A DNA stretch of 64,000 nt, from contig NZ_CP054840.1 in the NCBI RefSeq assembly GCF_013363755.1, forward strand, positions 1 to 64,000. Direction: 5' to 3'. The stretch is from Comamonas antarctica (lineage in GTDB: Bacteria > Pseudomonadota > Gammaproteobacteria > Burkholderiales > Burkholderiaceae_C). The position numbers were made by a program, and so were the translations under genes. Below the pieces are notes generated by a model, which was not told the DNA's origin, did not search any database, and saw only the letters and a list, made by a program, of their open reading frames with translations. Of the stretch, positions 10,449 to 19,244 are shown piece by piece. The first letter of the stretch is position 1. Each line of letters opens with the position of its first letter.

Positions 10449-11378
10449 ATGCCTGGACTTTCCAACCCGCGCTACCGCGGCATCTTCCCGGTCGTGCCCA
10501 CGACCTTCCACGAAGACGGCACGCTGGACCTGGCCAGCCAGAAGCGCTGCATCGACTTCATGATCGACTCCGGTGTCGACGGCCTGTGCATCCTGGCCAA
10601 CTTCTCCGAGCAGTTCCTGCTGGGCGACGACGAGCGCGAAACCCTCACCCGCCTGGCGCTCGAGCATGTGGCCGGGCGCGTGCCGGTGATCGTCACCACC
10701 ACCCACACCAGCACCGCGATCTGCGCGGCGCGCAGCCGGCGCGCGCAGGACATGGGCGCGGCCATGGTGATGGTCATGCCGCCCTATCATGGCGCGAGCT
10801 TTCGCTTCGGCGACACGCAGATCCAGCGCTTTTTCGCGGCGGTGTCCGATGCCATCGACATCCCCATCATGATCCAGGACGCGCCGGCCGCGGGCACGCC
10901 GCTGCCGCCGGCGTTTCTGGCGCGCATGGCGCAGGAAATCGAGCAGGTGCGCTACTTCAAGATGGAAACCGCGGGCGCCGCGGGCAAGCTGCGCGAGCTG
11001 ATCGCACTGGGCGGCGAAACCATCGAAGGCCCCTGGGATGGCGAGGAGGGCATCAGCTTGCTGGCCGACCTGGAAGCCGGCGCCACGGGGGCGATGACCG
11101 GCGGCGCCTTTGCCGACGGCATCCGCCCCATCATCGAAGCCTTCCGCCGCGGCGACAAGGACCAGGCGTTTGCCGAGTACCAGCGCTGGCTGCCGCTGAT
11201 CAACCACGAGAACCGCCAGGCCGGCTTTCTCGCCGCCAAGGCGCTGATGCATGCCGGCGGCGTGATTGCCTGCGACGCGCCGCGCCACCCCTGGCCCGCC
11301 ATGCATCCCGAAGTGCGGCGCCAACTGCTCGATATCGCGCGCCGGCTCGATCCGTTGGTGTTGCGCTGGGGGAAATGA
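10449..11378 (+). CDS. DapA/NAL-superfamily aldolase or dehydratase, L-2-keto-3-deoxyarabonate dehydratase-like
   Basis: 309-aa TIM-barrel of the dihydrodipicolinate synthase superfamily. The Schiff-base lysine is K171 in YFKMETAG. The YNxP motif with the catalytic Tyr of DapA and KDG aldolases is replaced by IQDAP (142-146), and E173 sits two residues after the lysine. That Lys/Glu pairing is, from memory, what L-2-keto-3-deoxyarabonate dehydratase uses, which would yield 2-oxoglutarate semialdehyde. It follows the enolase-superfamily gene by 11 bp. It could instead be a 2-keto-3-deoxy acid aldolase. Confidence 0.82.
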   Translation: MPGLSNPRYRGIFPVVPTTFHEDGTLDLASQKRCIDFMIDSGVDGLCILANFSEQFLLGDDERETLTRLALEHVAGRVPVIVTTTHTSTAICAARSRRAQDMGAAMVMVMPPYHGASFRFGDTQIQRFFAAVSDAIDIPIMIQDAPAAGTPLPPAFLARMAQEIEQVRYFKMETAGAAGKLRELIALGGETIEGPWDGEEGISLLADLEAGATGAMTGGAFADGIRPIIEAFRRGDKDQAFAEYQRWLPLINHENRQAGFLAAKALMHAGGVIACDAPRHPWPAMHPEVRRQLLDIARRLDPLVLRWGK

Positions 11379-11448
11379 GGTAGAACGCTTTTCCGAGGAC
11401 GGGCCGTTCCTCGGGGGAGCGAAAACACGACGATGCATTCCTAGGGCA

Positions 11449-11522
11449 GGCCGTTCATGGTTCGACAAGCTCACCACGAACGGTTTTACCGTTCGCCCTG
11501 AGCCTGTCGAAGGGTGAACGGC
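11449..11522. repeat. Pair of REP-like palindromic elements in inverted orientation
   Basis: Two palindromes lie head to head: 11449-11483 (CCGTTCATGGTTCGAC, then CTCACCACGAACGG) and 11489-11522 (CCGTTCGCCCTGAGC, then GAAGGGTGAACGG). A 5-bp TTTTA spacer separates them. They fill the 166-bp gap between convergent genes and belong with the copies near 4.55 and 24.15 kb. Confidence 0.82.
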
Positions 11523-11544
11523 CTGGCCTCCAAAAACATGTCAC

Positions 11545-13491
11545 TCAGCGCGCGGCACCGGCCCCCGCCCTTTGCAACTGCTCATGCAATATCCTCCGGA
11601 TCTCGATGATGGCCTGCGGATGCTCCTGCACGCTGTGGCCTGACGCGATCACCAGCTCCGAGGCCGCGCCAGGCAGGTGGGCGCTGGCGTAGGGCACGAT
11701 GCCATCGCTCGAATCGGCCAGCGGCAGCGCGGGGTTGGCGTCGCCGATGATCGAGTGGTAGCGCAGCTGCGGCGCCAGCGGCAGGTGGGAGGTCAGGCGC
11801 ACGAACGGGTCGGCATCGCTGAGGTTGTCGATGCTGTTGGGAATGCGCAGCAGGCCCTGCTTGCCGGGCCGCGGCTTGAGCTGGGCCAGCGCGCGCGTGA
11901 CGTCGCCGACCTGTTCGAGCATGGAGAACGGCAGCGTGATCAGGTTCGCCGCCCAGCGCGCGATGCGATGGTTGGCGAAGTCCGTGCCGCGGTGCGGGGC
12001 GGCAATGAAGATGGCGTCGGTGATCGCAGGCAGCGGCTCGAAGTTGAGCAGCGGCGCCATGCGCCGCTCGAGCGCGGCCTGCTGCCCGGGCTGCAGCTGG
12101 TAGTTCTCGAGCAGGCGGTCCCAGCTCTGGCCTTGCGTGGAGGACACCAGCAGGCGCGCGAGCACGCCGCCCATGCTGTGGCCGATCACGGTGACCTGCT
12201 GCGACGCCTTGGCTACGCCCTGCGGGTCGAAATGCGCAAAGGTCTGCTGCAGCGCATCGCGGATCGCGCGGTTGTTGAGCGCCAGCGGCGCATTGGTCGG
12301 GTAGTAGACCTGCCAGATCTGGTAGTTCTGGCGCAGCGTCTCGTCGCCCAGCACCTCGTTGGCGACATTGATCCACGCCTCGGGGCTGCTGGCCAGGCCG
12401 TGCAGCATCAGCACCACGCGCCGGCCCGGGTCATAGGGCTGCATGAGGTAGATCTGCGGGCGCAGCAGCCCGTTGTCGAGGCCCAGCAGCGAGCGCAACG
12501 CCTGCGTCGAAAAGCCCGAGCGCGCGAGCCACAGGCCGTAGCCCGAGGTGAAATTCGCCGCCAGCGGCACCCGCGCGCCCGCGATCAGCACCTCCCCGAT
12601 GCGGTAGGGGTCGTACATCTGCACCTGGACGCTGCGCGTCTGCAGCACCTCGGTCAGCGTTTCGCCTTCGAAGCGCAGCAGCGCCGAGAGCGCGGGGTAG
12701 GGCGCTTCCTGGAAGGGCTCCTCGGCATCCTCGGACAGCAGCGCGCCGCTGGCGGTGGCGCCGTCCTGCGGGCCATTGACGGGAAACACCGCCACCAGTT
12801 CGCCGCCGATGCCATCGCGCCGGTAGAGGTTGCGCAGGCCCGAGAAGGTCAGCGACGAGGCCGGGATCAGCTCGCGCGGCACCACCCCGGCCTGCGGCAG
12901 CCGGATGCCCGAGAGATCGGTGCGCAGGGTCCAGCCATTCCATTGCAGCCCGGACGCTTCCAATGCCGCGAGATGGCTTGGCTGGGTATGCTGGAACAGC
13001 CCGGTGATGGCTTGCTCCACGGCGTGGTTGTAGTAGTCGCGCACCTGGGTCTGGCGGTCTTCGAAGATCCGCTCGCCGGGCTGGCGCGAGGAGAAGAACA
13101 GGTAGGCGTAGGCGTGGCGCGCGGCTTCGAGCCAGGCATCGATCTCGTCGCTGCCATGGCTGCCCGGCGCGGCGCGCTGGGCCTGCAGCGCGGTCTGCGT
13201 CCAGAGCTCGGCCAGCGCGGACAGGCGCTGGTCGTCCGTCAGTCCCGGCATGCCGACGATGGCGTCGCGGCACTGCACGGGCTGCGCGTTGCAGCGCTTG
13301 CTTTCTAGGCCGATCACGCGCAGCGTCTCCAGCGTCGCGGCGCTGAGGCTGCCGGCGGTGAGAATGTCGGAGCGCCGCTGCGACAGGTAGTCCGAGGGCA
13401 GCACCGAACTGACCTGCACCCCGGCGCAGCCCGCGAGCAGCGCGGCCGTGCACAGCGCCAGCGTGGTGGCAAGGCGGGGCAGCAGCAGCAT
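11545..13491 (-). CDS. Lipoprotein alpha/beta hydrolase (lipase/esterase-like)
   Basis: 648-aa secreted hydrolase. The N-terminus (MLLLPRLATTLALC, then LLAGC) is a lipoprotein signal with the acylated Cys. The C-terminal half carries the alpha/beta hydrolase fold: oxyanion region VVLMLHGLASSPEAW, nucleophile elbow GHSMGG and a likely catalytic His in ASGHSVQEHP near the end. The N-terminal 330 residues form a domain I do not recognise. The ATG at 13491 is chosen over a TTG at 13500, which adds only three residues. It follows the DUF4105 gene directly, suggesting co-transcription. The native substrate is unknown. Confidence 0.85.
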   Translation of the reverse strand: MLLLPRLATTLALCTAALLAGCAGVQVSSVLPSDYLSQRRSDILTAGSLSAATLETLRVIGLESKRCNAQPVQCRDAIVGMPGLTDDQRLSALAELWTQTALQAQRAAPGSHGSDEIDAWLEAARHAYAYLFFSSRQPGERIFEDRQTQVRDYYNHAVEQAITGLFQHTQPSHLAALEASGLQWNGWTLRTDLSGIRLPQAGVVPRELIPASSLTFSGLRNLYRRDGIGGELVAVFPVNGPQDGATASGALLSEDAEEPFQEAPYPALSALLRFEGETLTEVLQTRSVQVQMYDPYRIGEVLIAGARVPLAANFTSGYGLWLARSGFSTQALRSLLGLDNGLLRPQIYLMQPYDPGRRVVLMLHGLASSPEAWINVANEVLGDETLRQNYQIWQVYYPTNAPLALNNRAIRDALQQTFAHFDPQGVAKASQQVTVIGHSMGGVLARLLVSSTQGQSWDRLLENYQLQPGQQAALERRMAPLLNFEPLPAITDAIFIAAPHRGTDFANHRIARWAANLITLPFSMLEQVGDVTRALAQLKPRPGKQGLLRIPNSIDNLSDADPFVRLTSHLPLAPQLRYHSIIGDANPALPLADSSDGIVPYASAHLPGAASELVIASGHSVQEHPQAIIEIRRILHEQLQRAGAGAAR

Positions 13492-13503
13492 GTCGCGCAA
13501 ATC

Positions 13504-14544
13504 TCAGCGCGCCTGCACCGGCAGCCCTTGCCGGATGGCCGCGGAAAAGTCGGCGTTCGGGCCGGCCTGGCGCGCGCGCTCGGTGATGCGGCCCCGGGCC
13601 TTGAGCTCCTGCAGCGAATAGCCGGTTGTCAATGCACCGACCTCTTGCACATAGCTGGGCAGATAACCCGATGCCAGCAGCCGCAGGTCCAGCGGCAGGC
13701 CGGGCACGATGCGCTGCATCATGGCGTAGACGATGGTCGTGCAGTTGGCGGTCAGCGTCTGGTAGAAGCGCGGCGTGTTGCGCAGCGACTCGGCTTCGTC
13801 GAGGTACTGCTCGAACAGCGCGCGCATGGCCGGCGCGGGCATGTGCACGCGGTAGAGGTAGACGTCCTCGTCGCGCACACGTGCGCGCACGCCCAGGATG
13901 TCGCGCTCGTCGGCCGCGACCAGCGCCAGCTCATAGCGCTTGAAGAACCCGGCCAGCGCCGAGAACTGCTCGTGGCGCTCCTTGCGCACTTCGACCGAAA
14001 ACACCAGTTGCCGGCCGTCGTCGAAGCCAAAAGACACCAGGGTGTGGGCAATGGCCGGACCCATCCAGTACGACAGCGCCATGTCCACCGAGCGCAGGCG
14101 GTCGAGGTCGTAGCGCCGGGTTTCCCAGCGCGCGGTGTAGTCGTCCTCGCCACGCCAATCGAAATTGCGCACGTTGTACAGCACCACTTCGGAGCCCTGG
14201 CGCTCGGCGCGCAGCGTGCGGGCGACATCGGCGGCCCAGACCCGGTCGTTCGATGGCGTGATCGTGCCCCACCACAGGCCCAGCAGCACGCAGCCCGCCG
14301 TGAGCAGCCCCCAGGCACGCCAGGCGCGCGGATCGGCGCTGGCCAGCAGCCCCGTGGTGCCGACCCAGATGACCCACAGCACGGCCAGCGCCACCGCGGC
14401 CAGCCGGCCGCCCGGCGCATGGCTCCATAGCGCGAGCGCGCCAAAGCCGGCCAGCACCAGGCCCAGCAGGATGCCCACGGCGCGGACGACGATGGCGGCC
14501 GCACGCTGCAGCAGCGGCCGGCGTTGGACGGGAACGGGCGGCAT
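13504..14544 (-). CDS. DUF4105 (Lnb N-terminal-like) membrane protein
   Basis: 346 aa, with two to three N-terminal hydrophobic segments (about 10-100, including VGILLGLVLAGFGALALW) and then a periplasmic DUF4105 domain. Family landmarks are LYNVRNFDWRGEDDY, an internal HTLVSFGF with conserved His, and TANCTTIVYAM with the conserved Cys, a papain-like Cys/His arrangement. It lies directly upstream of the lipoprotein hydrolase and just downstream of apt. A role at the cell envelope is likely. Biochemical function is not established here. Confidence 0.8.
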   Translation of the reverse strand: MPPVPVQRRPLLQRAAAIVVRAVGILLGLVLAGFGALALWSHAPGGRLAAVALAVLWVIWVGTTGLLASADPRAWRAWGLLTAGCVLLGLWWGTITPSNDRVWAADVARTLRAERQGSEVVLYNVRNFDWRGEDDYTARWETRRYDLDRLRSVDMALSYWMGPAIAHTLVSFGFDDGRQLVFSVEVRKERHEQFSALAGFFKRYELALVAADERDILGVRARVRDEDVYLYRVHMPAPAMRALFEQYLDEAESLRNTPRFYQTLTANCTTIVYAMMQRIVPGLPLDLRLLASGYLPSYVQEVGALTTGYSLQELKARGRITERARQAGPNADFSAAIRQGLPVQAR

Positions 14545-14552
14545 CGGGCTGC

Positions 14553-15107
14553 TCAGTGCCCGGCGAAGTCGACCAGCGTGTAAAGCGGCAGCCCGCCTGC
14601 GCGCAGCCGGTCGGAGCCGCCCAGCTCGGGCAGGTCGACGATGGCCGCGCCTTCGATGACCTCGGCGCCGAGCTTCTCCAGCAGCTTCTTGCCGGCCATC
14701 ATCGTGCCGCCGGTGGCAATCAGGTCGTCGATCAGCAGCACCCGGTCCCCGGGCTTGACGGCGTCGGCATGCAGCTCGACGGTGGCGCTGCCGTATTCGA
14801 GCTCATAGGTTTCCTCGACGGTGGTGAAGGGCAGCTTGCCTTTCTTGCGGATCGGCACGAAGCCGACATTGAGCTCATAGGCCACCACGGCGCCCAGGAT
14901 GAAGCCGCGCGCATCCAGGCCCGCGACCACATCGGGGCGCAGTGCCGGGTCCATGTAACGGTGCACGAAGGCATCGATCAGCACGCGGAAGACCTTCGGG
15001 TCCTGCAGCAGCGGCGTGATGTCGCGGAACTGCACGCCCGGCGCGGGCCAGTCGGGCACCGTGCGGATGTATTGCCGGAGGTAATCGTTGATGGTGGTGT
15101 GGAGCAT
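14553..15107 (-). CDS. apt: Adenine phosphoribosyltransferase
   Basis: 184-aa purine-salvage enzyme converting adenine and PRPP to AMP. The PRPP-binding motif [13 protein letters not shown] and the N-terminal [19 protein letters not shown] are both typical. I use the ATG at 15107 (MLHTTIND). A TTG at 15116 would add three residues. The stop lies 8 bp from the DUF4105 start, so the three minus-strand genes probably form one operon. Confidence 0.96.
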   Translation of the reverse strand: MLHTTINDYLRQYIRTVPDWPAPGVQFRDITPLLQDPKVFRVLIDAFVHRYMDPALRPDVVAGLDARGFILGAVVAYELNVGFVPIRKKGKLPFTTVEETYELEYGSATVELHADAVKPGDRVLLIDDLIATGGTMMAGKKLLEKLGAEVIEGAAIVDLPELGGSDRLRAGGLPLYTLVDFAGH

Positions 15108-15295
15108 GGCGCGCAAATGTTCTGTGGGGGCCGGGCATGGCCTGGCAGCAGCAGGAGTGTAATCAGGACGCAGGCGGGATCAAGGCGGCGGACCCGTAGG
15201 GGCCTGTGGAAAAGCCCGTGCCGGCGGCCGCGGCGCATGACCCCACGCAAGCGTTCGGGTACGGCGCCCGCGACCGCAGGCCCTAAAATCCGGGG

Positions 15296-16297
15296 ATGAA
15301 ATCTGCAGCAGCTTCCTCGCGTCCTTTCGACGGCTTCCAGGCCTTGCAACTGGCGCGCGATACCCTTGGCATCGAGGCCCAGGCGCTTCTGGCGCTGTCC
15401 GACCGCCTGTCACCCGTGTTCGCGCAGGTCGTCGAACGCATCCTCGACATCCAGGGGCGGGTAGTGGTCATGGGCATGGGCAAGAGCGGCCATGTGGGGC
15501 GCAAGATCGCCGCGACGCTGGCTTCGACCGGCACGCCGGCGTTCTTCGTGCACCCGGGCGAGGCCAGCCACGGCGACCTGGGCATGGTCACGGAAAAGGA
15601 CCTGGTGCTGGCGCTGTCCAACAGTGGCGAGAGCGACGAGATCGCGGCGCTGCTGCCCGCGCTGCGGCGCCAGGGCGTGCCCGTGGTCGGCATGACCGGC
15701 AATGCGCGCTCCACGCTGGCGCGCCATGCCGACTGGGTGCTCGACACCTACGTCGAGCGCGAGGCCTGCCCGCTGAACCTGGCGCCCACGGCCAGCACCA
15801 CCGCGCAGCTGGCACTGGGCGATGCGCTGGCGGTGGCACTGCTCGATGCGCGCGGCTTCAAGGCCGAGGATTTCGCGCGCTCCCACCCCGGTGGCGCGCT
15901 GGGCCGCAAGCTGCTGACCCATGTGGCCGATGTCATGCGCTCGGGCAGCGACGTGCCGCGCGTGCCGGCCGAGGCGCCCTTCCTGCTGCTGATGCGCGAG
16001 ATGAGCGCCAAGGGCCTGGGCGCATCGGCAATCGTCGATGCCGACGGCAAGCTGCTGGGCGTGTTCACCGATGGTGACCTGCGCCGGCGCATCGAGCAGG
16101 GCGCCGACCTGCTGAGCACCACCGCGGGCGAGGTCATGCATGCCAAGCCCTACACCATCCAGGCCGATGCGCTGGCCGTCGATGCCGCGCGTCTCATGGA
16201 GCAGCACGGCATCACCTCGGTGCTCGTGGTCGAGGGTGCCGATCGGCTGGTGGGCGTGGTGCATATCCGCGACCTGATGCGCGCCAAGGTGATCTGA
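15296..16297 (+). CDS. kdsD: D-arabinose 5-phosphate isomerase (KpsF/GutQ family)
   Basis: 333-aa enzyme making arabinose-5-phosphate from ribulose-5-phosphate, the first step to Kdo of lipopolysaccharide. It has an N-terminal SIS domain (GMGKSGHVGRKIAATLAS; LALSNSGESDEI) and two C-terminal CBS domains (about 210-333). The TGA overlaps the kdsC ATG by one base. The kdsD-kdsC-lptC order is the conserved LPS supply operon of many Proteobacteria. Confidence 0.95.
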   Translation: MKSAAASSRPFDGFQALQLARDTLGIEAQALLALSDRLSPVFAQVVERILDIQGRVVVMGMGKSGHVGRKIAATLASTGTPAFFVHPGEASHGDLGMVTEKDLVLALSNSGESDEIAALLPALRRQGVPVVGMTGNARSTLARHADWVLDTYVEREACPLNLAPTASTTAQLALGDALAVALLDARGFKAEDFARSHPGGALGRKLLTHVADVMRSGSDVPRVPAEAPFLLLMREMSAKGLGASAIVDADGKLLGVFTDGDLRRRIEQGADLLSTTAGEVMHAKPYTIQADALAVDAARLMEQHGITSVLVVEGADRLVGVVHIRDLMRAKVI

Positions 16298-16854
16298 TGG
16301 ACGCTCGCACTCTGTCGCCGGCGCTGGATTTCGCGCCACAGCTGCTGCTCAAGGCCCAGGACGTGAAAGTGGCGTTTTTCGACGTCGATGGCGTGCTCAC
16401 CGACGGCGGCCTGTATTTCACGCAGGAAGGCGAAGTCATCAAGCGCTTCAATACCCTCGACGGCCATGGCCTGAAGCTGCTGCAAAAAGCCGGCATCACG
16501 CCGGTGGTCATCACCGGCCGCGATTCGGCGCCGCTGCGGCTGCGGCTCAAGAACCTGGGCGTGGTGCATGCGCGCTTCGGCACCGAGGACAAACGGCCCG
16601 CGGCCGAAGAGTTCCTGCAGGCACTCGGGCTGGACTGGAGCCAGGCCGCGGCCATGGGCGACGACTGGCCCGACCTGCCGGTGATGCGCCGCGCGGCGTT
16701 TGCCGGCGCGCCGTCCAACGCGCATGCCGAAGCCCTCGCGGCCGCCGACTACGTGAGCCAGCGCGCGGGCGGGCAGGGCGCGGCGCGCGAGTTCTGCGAT
16801 CTGCTGCTGGTGGCCTCGGGCCGCTACGCCGCCTTGCTTGAGGAATATGCCTGA
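16297..16854 (+). CDS. kdsC: 3-deoxy-D-manno-octulosonate 8-phosphate phosphatase
   Basis: 185-aa HAD-superfamily C0-type phosphatase that releases Kdo from Kdo-8-phosphate. Motif I is FFDVDGVLTDGGL with both nucleophile and acid Asp; motif II is in VVITGRDS; motif IV is in MGDDWPDLPVM. Size is typical for the tetrameric family. It overlaps both neighbours by single bases, so the three genes are translated as one unit. Confidence 0.95.
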   Translation: MDARTLSPALDFAPQLLLKAQDVKVAFFDVDGVLTDGGLYFTQEGEVIKRFNTLDGHGLKLLQKAGITPVVITGRDSAPLRLRLKNLGVVHARFGTEDKRPAAEEFLQALGLDWSQAAAMGDDWPDLPVMRRAAFAGAPSNAHAEALAAADYVSQRAGGQGAAREFCDLLLVASGRYAALLEEYA

Positions 16855-17483
16855 TGCGTACCCGCTGGCGCCGAGGCTGGGAAAGCTTCACGATCTATCT
16901 GCCGGTCGCGCTGATGGGGCTGATGGCGCTGGCCAGCTGGTGGCTGGTGCGCAATGCGCCCTCCACGCTGCCGGCGGCGCCGGCGCGCGCGCCCGTGCAT
17001 GAGCCCGACTATTTCATGAAGGACTTCTCGGTCCAGAACTTCGATGCCGCGGGCAACATGACGCGCCAGTTGCAAGGCGACATGGCGCGCCACTATCCCG
17101 ACACCGACACGCTGGAAATCGATGCCGTCGAGATCCACGCCAAGTCGCCCGACGGCCGCCAGACCCGTGCCACCGCGCTGCGCGGGCTGAGCAATGGCGA
17201 CGGCTCCGAAGTCCAGCTGTTCGGCAACGCCCGCGTCACGCGCGCGGCCCAGCAAATGCCTGACGGCACACGCTCGCCCGAGCTGCGTTTCGAGGGCGAG
17301 TTCCTGCATGCCTGGACCAACGAGGAGCGCGTGCTCTCGGACAAGCCGGTGGTGCTGTGGCGCGGCACCGACCGCTTCACCGCCGACCGCCTCCATTACG
17401 ACCATCTGGACCAGGTGCTGCAGCTCGACGGCCGGGTCCGCGGCGTGCTGCAGCCCGCGCCCGCGAGCGCGGCCGGACGCTGA
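16854..17483 (+). CDS. lptC: LPS export ABC transporter periplasmic protein LptC
   Basis: 209-aa bitopic protein: one N-terminal transmembrane helix (about 12-32) and a periplasmic beta-jelly-roll that passes LPS from LptB2FG to LptA. DYFMKDFSVQNFDAAG is the conserved entry strand. Recognition rests on this segment, topology and position after kdsC. The expected next genes lptA and lptB are not found downstream; an SDR gene follows 2 bp later. Confidence 0.9.
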   Translation: MRTRWRRGWESFTIYLPVALMGLMALASWWLVRNAPSTLPAAPARAPVHEPDYFMKDFSVQNFDAAGNMTRQLQGDMARHYPDTDTLEIDAVEIHAKSPDGRQTRATALRGLSNGDGSEVQLFGNARVTRAAQQMPDGTRSPELRFEGEFLHAWTNEERVLSDKPVVLWRGTDRFTADRLHYDHLDQVLQLDGRVRGVLQPAPASAAGR

Positions 17484-17485
17484 AC

Positions 17486-18274
17486 ATGCCCGCCGCGCGT
17501 CCACTGGTATTCATCACCGGGGCCTCGAGTGGCATTGGCCAGGCGCTGGCAGCGCGCTTCTACGCCCAGGGCCATGACCTGGCGCTGGTGGCGCGCAATA
17601 CCCAGGCAATGCATGACTGGGCCGCCGCCGAGGGGCTGGAGCCGGCGCGCCATGCGGTCTATGGCGCCGATGTCGCGCAGGCCGAGAGCATCGTCGCGGC
17701 CGCCAGGCAGTGCATCGCGCGCCAGGGCCTGCCGCAGATCGTGATTGCGAATGCCGGGGTAAGCTGGGGGGTGGACACGGGCGAACGCGAAGACCTCGAG
17801 GTCATGGCCCAGCTGTTTGCCACCAACAACCTGGGCATGGCGGCCACCTTCCACCCGTTCATCCGTGCCATGCAGGCCCGGGGTTCGGGAACGCTGGTCG
17901 GGGTGGCCAGTGTGGCGGCGATCCGCGGACTGCCAGGGCATGGCGCCTACTGCGCGAGCAAGGCCGGCGTGGTCAGCTATTGCGAAAGCCTGCGCGGCGA
18001 GATGCGGGCCAGCGGCGTGAAGGTGGTCACCTTGCTGCCGGGTTATGTCGCCACACCGCTCACGCGCAATAACCGCTATTCCATGCCGTTTCTGCTCACG
18101 GCCGACGAGTTTGCGCGGCGCGCCTGCCGCGTCATCCTGCGGCAAACCAGTTATGCGGTGATTCCCTGGCAGATGGGAATGGTTGCCAAATTGCTGCGGA
18201 TGCTGCCAAACCGGTTATTCGACCGCCTGTTGCAAGGTCGGCAAACCAAGCACCGGCACAAGACCGGGGGTTAA
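17486..18274 (+). CDS. Short-chain dehydrogenase/reductase
   Basis: 262-aa classical SDR. It has a Rossmann GASSGIGQ cofactor motif at the N-terminus, an NAG strand (IVIANAGVSWG) and the catalytic Tyr-xxx-Lys in GAYCASKAGV with an upstream Ser (VASVAA). The C-terminal extension is basic and slightly hydrophobic, suggesting membrane association. It starts 2 bp after lptC, so it is part of the LPS operon transcriptionally. The substrate is unknown. Confidence 0.88.
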   Translation: MPAARPLVFITGASSGIGQALAARFYAQGHDLALVARNTQAMHDWAAAEGLEPARHAVYGADVAQAESIVAAARQCIARQGLPQIVIANAGVSWGVDTGEREDLEVMAQLFATNNLGMAATFHPFIRAMQARGSGTLVGVASVAAIRGLPGHGAYCASKAGVVSYCESLRGEMRASGVKVVTLLPGYVATPLTRNNRYSMPFLLTADEFARRACRVILRQTSYAVIPWQMGMVAKLLRMLPNRLFDRLLQGRQTKHRHKTGG

Positions 18275-18358
18275 CCCAATGCGGTGCAGATAAACAAAGC
18301 GCTGCGCGATCTTGGTGCATGAAAACCGCGTTTCGCTTCGCTTTACATATTCAAAACG

Positions 18359-18388
18359 AAAAAAAGGCTTCGTTAGAAGCCTTTTGTT
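18359..18388. terminator. Bidirectional terminator between SDR and RNA-binding protein gene
   Basis: A 10-bp stem AAAAGGCTTC / GAAGCCTTTT (18362-18371 with 18376-18385) has loop GTTA. Seven A on the left give a U-run for the minus-strand RNA-binding gene, and TTTTGTTTTT on the right serves the plus strand. Confidence 0.85.
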
Positions 18389-18401
18389 TTTGCGTCGCGG
18401 A

Positions 18402-18992
18402 TTATTCGCCGTTGTTATTGCCGTAACCGCCGCGGCCACCGCCACGCGGGCCAGAGCCATAAGGACTGCGGAAACCGCCATCATTGCGTCCACCCGAATA
18501 GCCGCCACCGTCACTACGGCCGCCGCCATAACCGCCGCCGCCTTCGCGGCCACCGCCATAGCCACCACCGCCGTCGCGGCCGCCGCCATAGCCGCCACCG
18601 CCTTCACGGCCGCCACCGTAGCCACCGCCGCCTTCACGACCGCCGCCGTAGCCGCCACCGCCTTCGCGGCCGCCACCGTAACCACCACCACCGCCGCCAT
18701 AGCCACCACCGCCGCCGAAACCACCACTGCGGGGAGGACGAGGCTCCATGGGACGCGCTTCATTGACGACGACGCTGCGGCCGCCCAACGATTGTCCGTT
18801 CATGCCCTGGATCGCTGCCTGCGCTTCAGCATCGCTGCCCATCTCGACGAACCCGAACCCTTTGGAACGGCCCGTGTCGCGCTCCATCATCACCTTGGCA
18901 CTCGTTACCGAACCATACGGGCTGAATGCCTGCTCCAGGTCGTTGTCGCGCACTCCATAGGGGAGATTGCCAACATACAGCTTGTTGCCCAT
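18402..18992 (-). CDS. RRM-domain glycine-rich RNA-binding protein, long paralog
   Basis: 196-aa protein with one RNA-recognition motif (residues 1-82; RNP2 LYVGNL, RNP1 KGFGFVEM) and a long C-terminal tail of GGGGYGGGRE-type decapeptides. It resembles the cold- or stress-inducible Rbp proteins of cyanobacteria and plant GRPs. The start at MGNKLYVGNLPY follows a GAGTCTCT-type leader. The frame is open 35 codons upstream, but those codons are not RRM-like. A close paralog lies upstream in the same orientation. Confidence 0.92.
   Translation of the reverse strand: MGNKLYVGNLPYGVRDNDLEQAFSPYGSVTSAKVMMERDTGRSKGFGFVEMGSDAEAQAAIQGMNGQSLGGRSVVVNEARPMEPRPPRSGGFGGGGGYGGGGGGYGGGREGGGGYGGGREGGGGYGGGREGGGGYGGGRDGGGGYGGGREGGGGYGGGRSDGGGYSGGRNDGGFRSPYGSGPRGGGRGGYGNNNGE
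18520..18710. repeat. 30-bp tandem coding repeat of the glycine-rich tail
   Basis: About six imperfect 30-bp units encode GGGGYGGGRE variants (E, D or S at the last position). The period is exact and in frame, so copy number can change by slippage without a frameshift. Confidence 0.85.
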
Positions 18993-19184
18993 TAGAGACT
19001 CCTCAAACTCCTCAAGTAACACAATTGCTGTGGTGCTCACATTGTTGCCAGCGGTCCATGGAAGAAAACCTGCGCACGCATTGCAAATCACCTGCACTCA
19101 TATCGGGTACACCGATATCAAATTATGAGGGAAAAGAATTGCAAAAAAAAAGCCGGCCAAAGGCGCATTTGCATGAAAAAGACG

Positions 19185-19213
19185 AAAAAAAAGGGCCAAT
19201 GGCCCTTTTTCCG
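19185..19213 (-). terminator. Terminator of the short RRM gene
   Basis: A 10-bp stem AAAAAGGGCC / GGCCCTTTTT (19188-19197 with 19201-19210) has a 3-nt loop, and the A-run at 19185-19192 becomes a U-tail on the minus strand. It separates the two paralogous RRM genes, so each has its own transcript. Confidence 0.85.
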
Positions 19214-19244
19214 ACAATGGGTTATTGAAAACCCTAGTCAATGC

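Noticed and set aside
18520..18710. Direct-repeat array resembling a CRISPR
   Set aside because: Repeats are in frame, coding GGGGYGGGRE, without unique spacers or cas genes; it is the glycine tail of an RRM protein.
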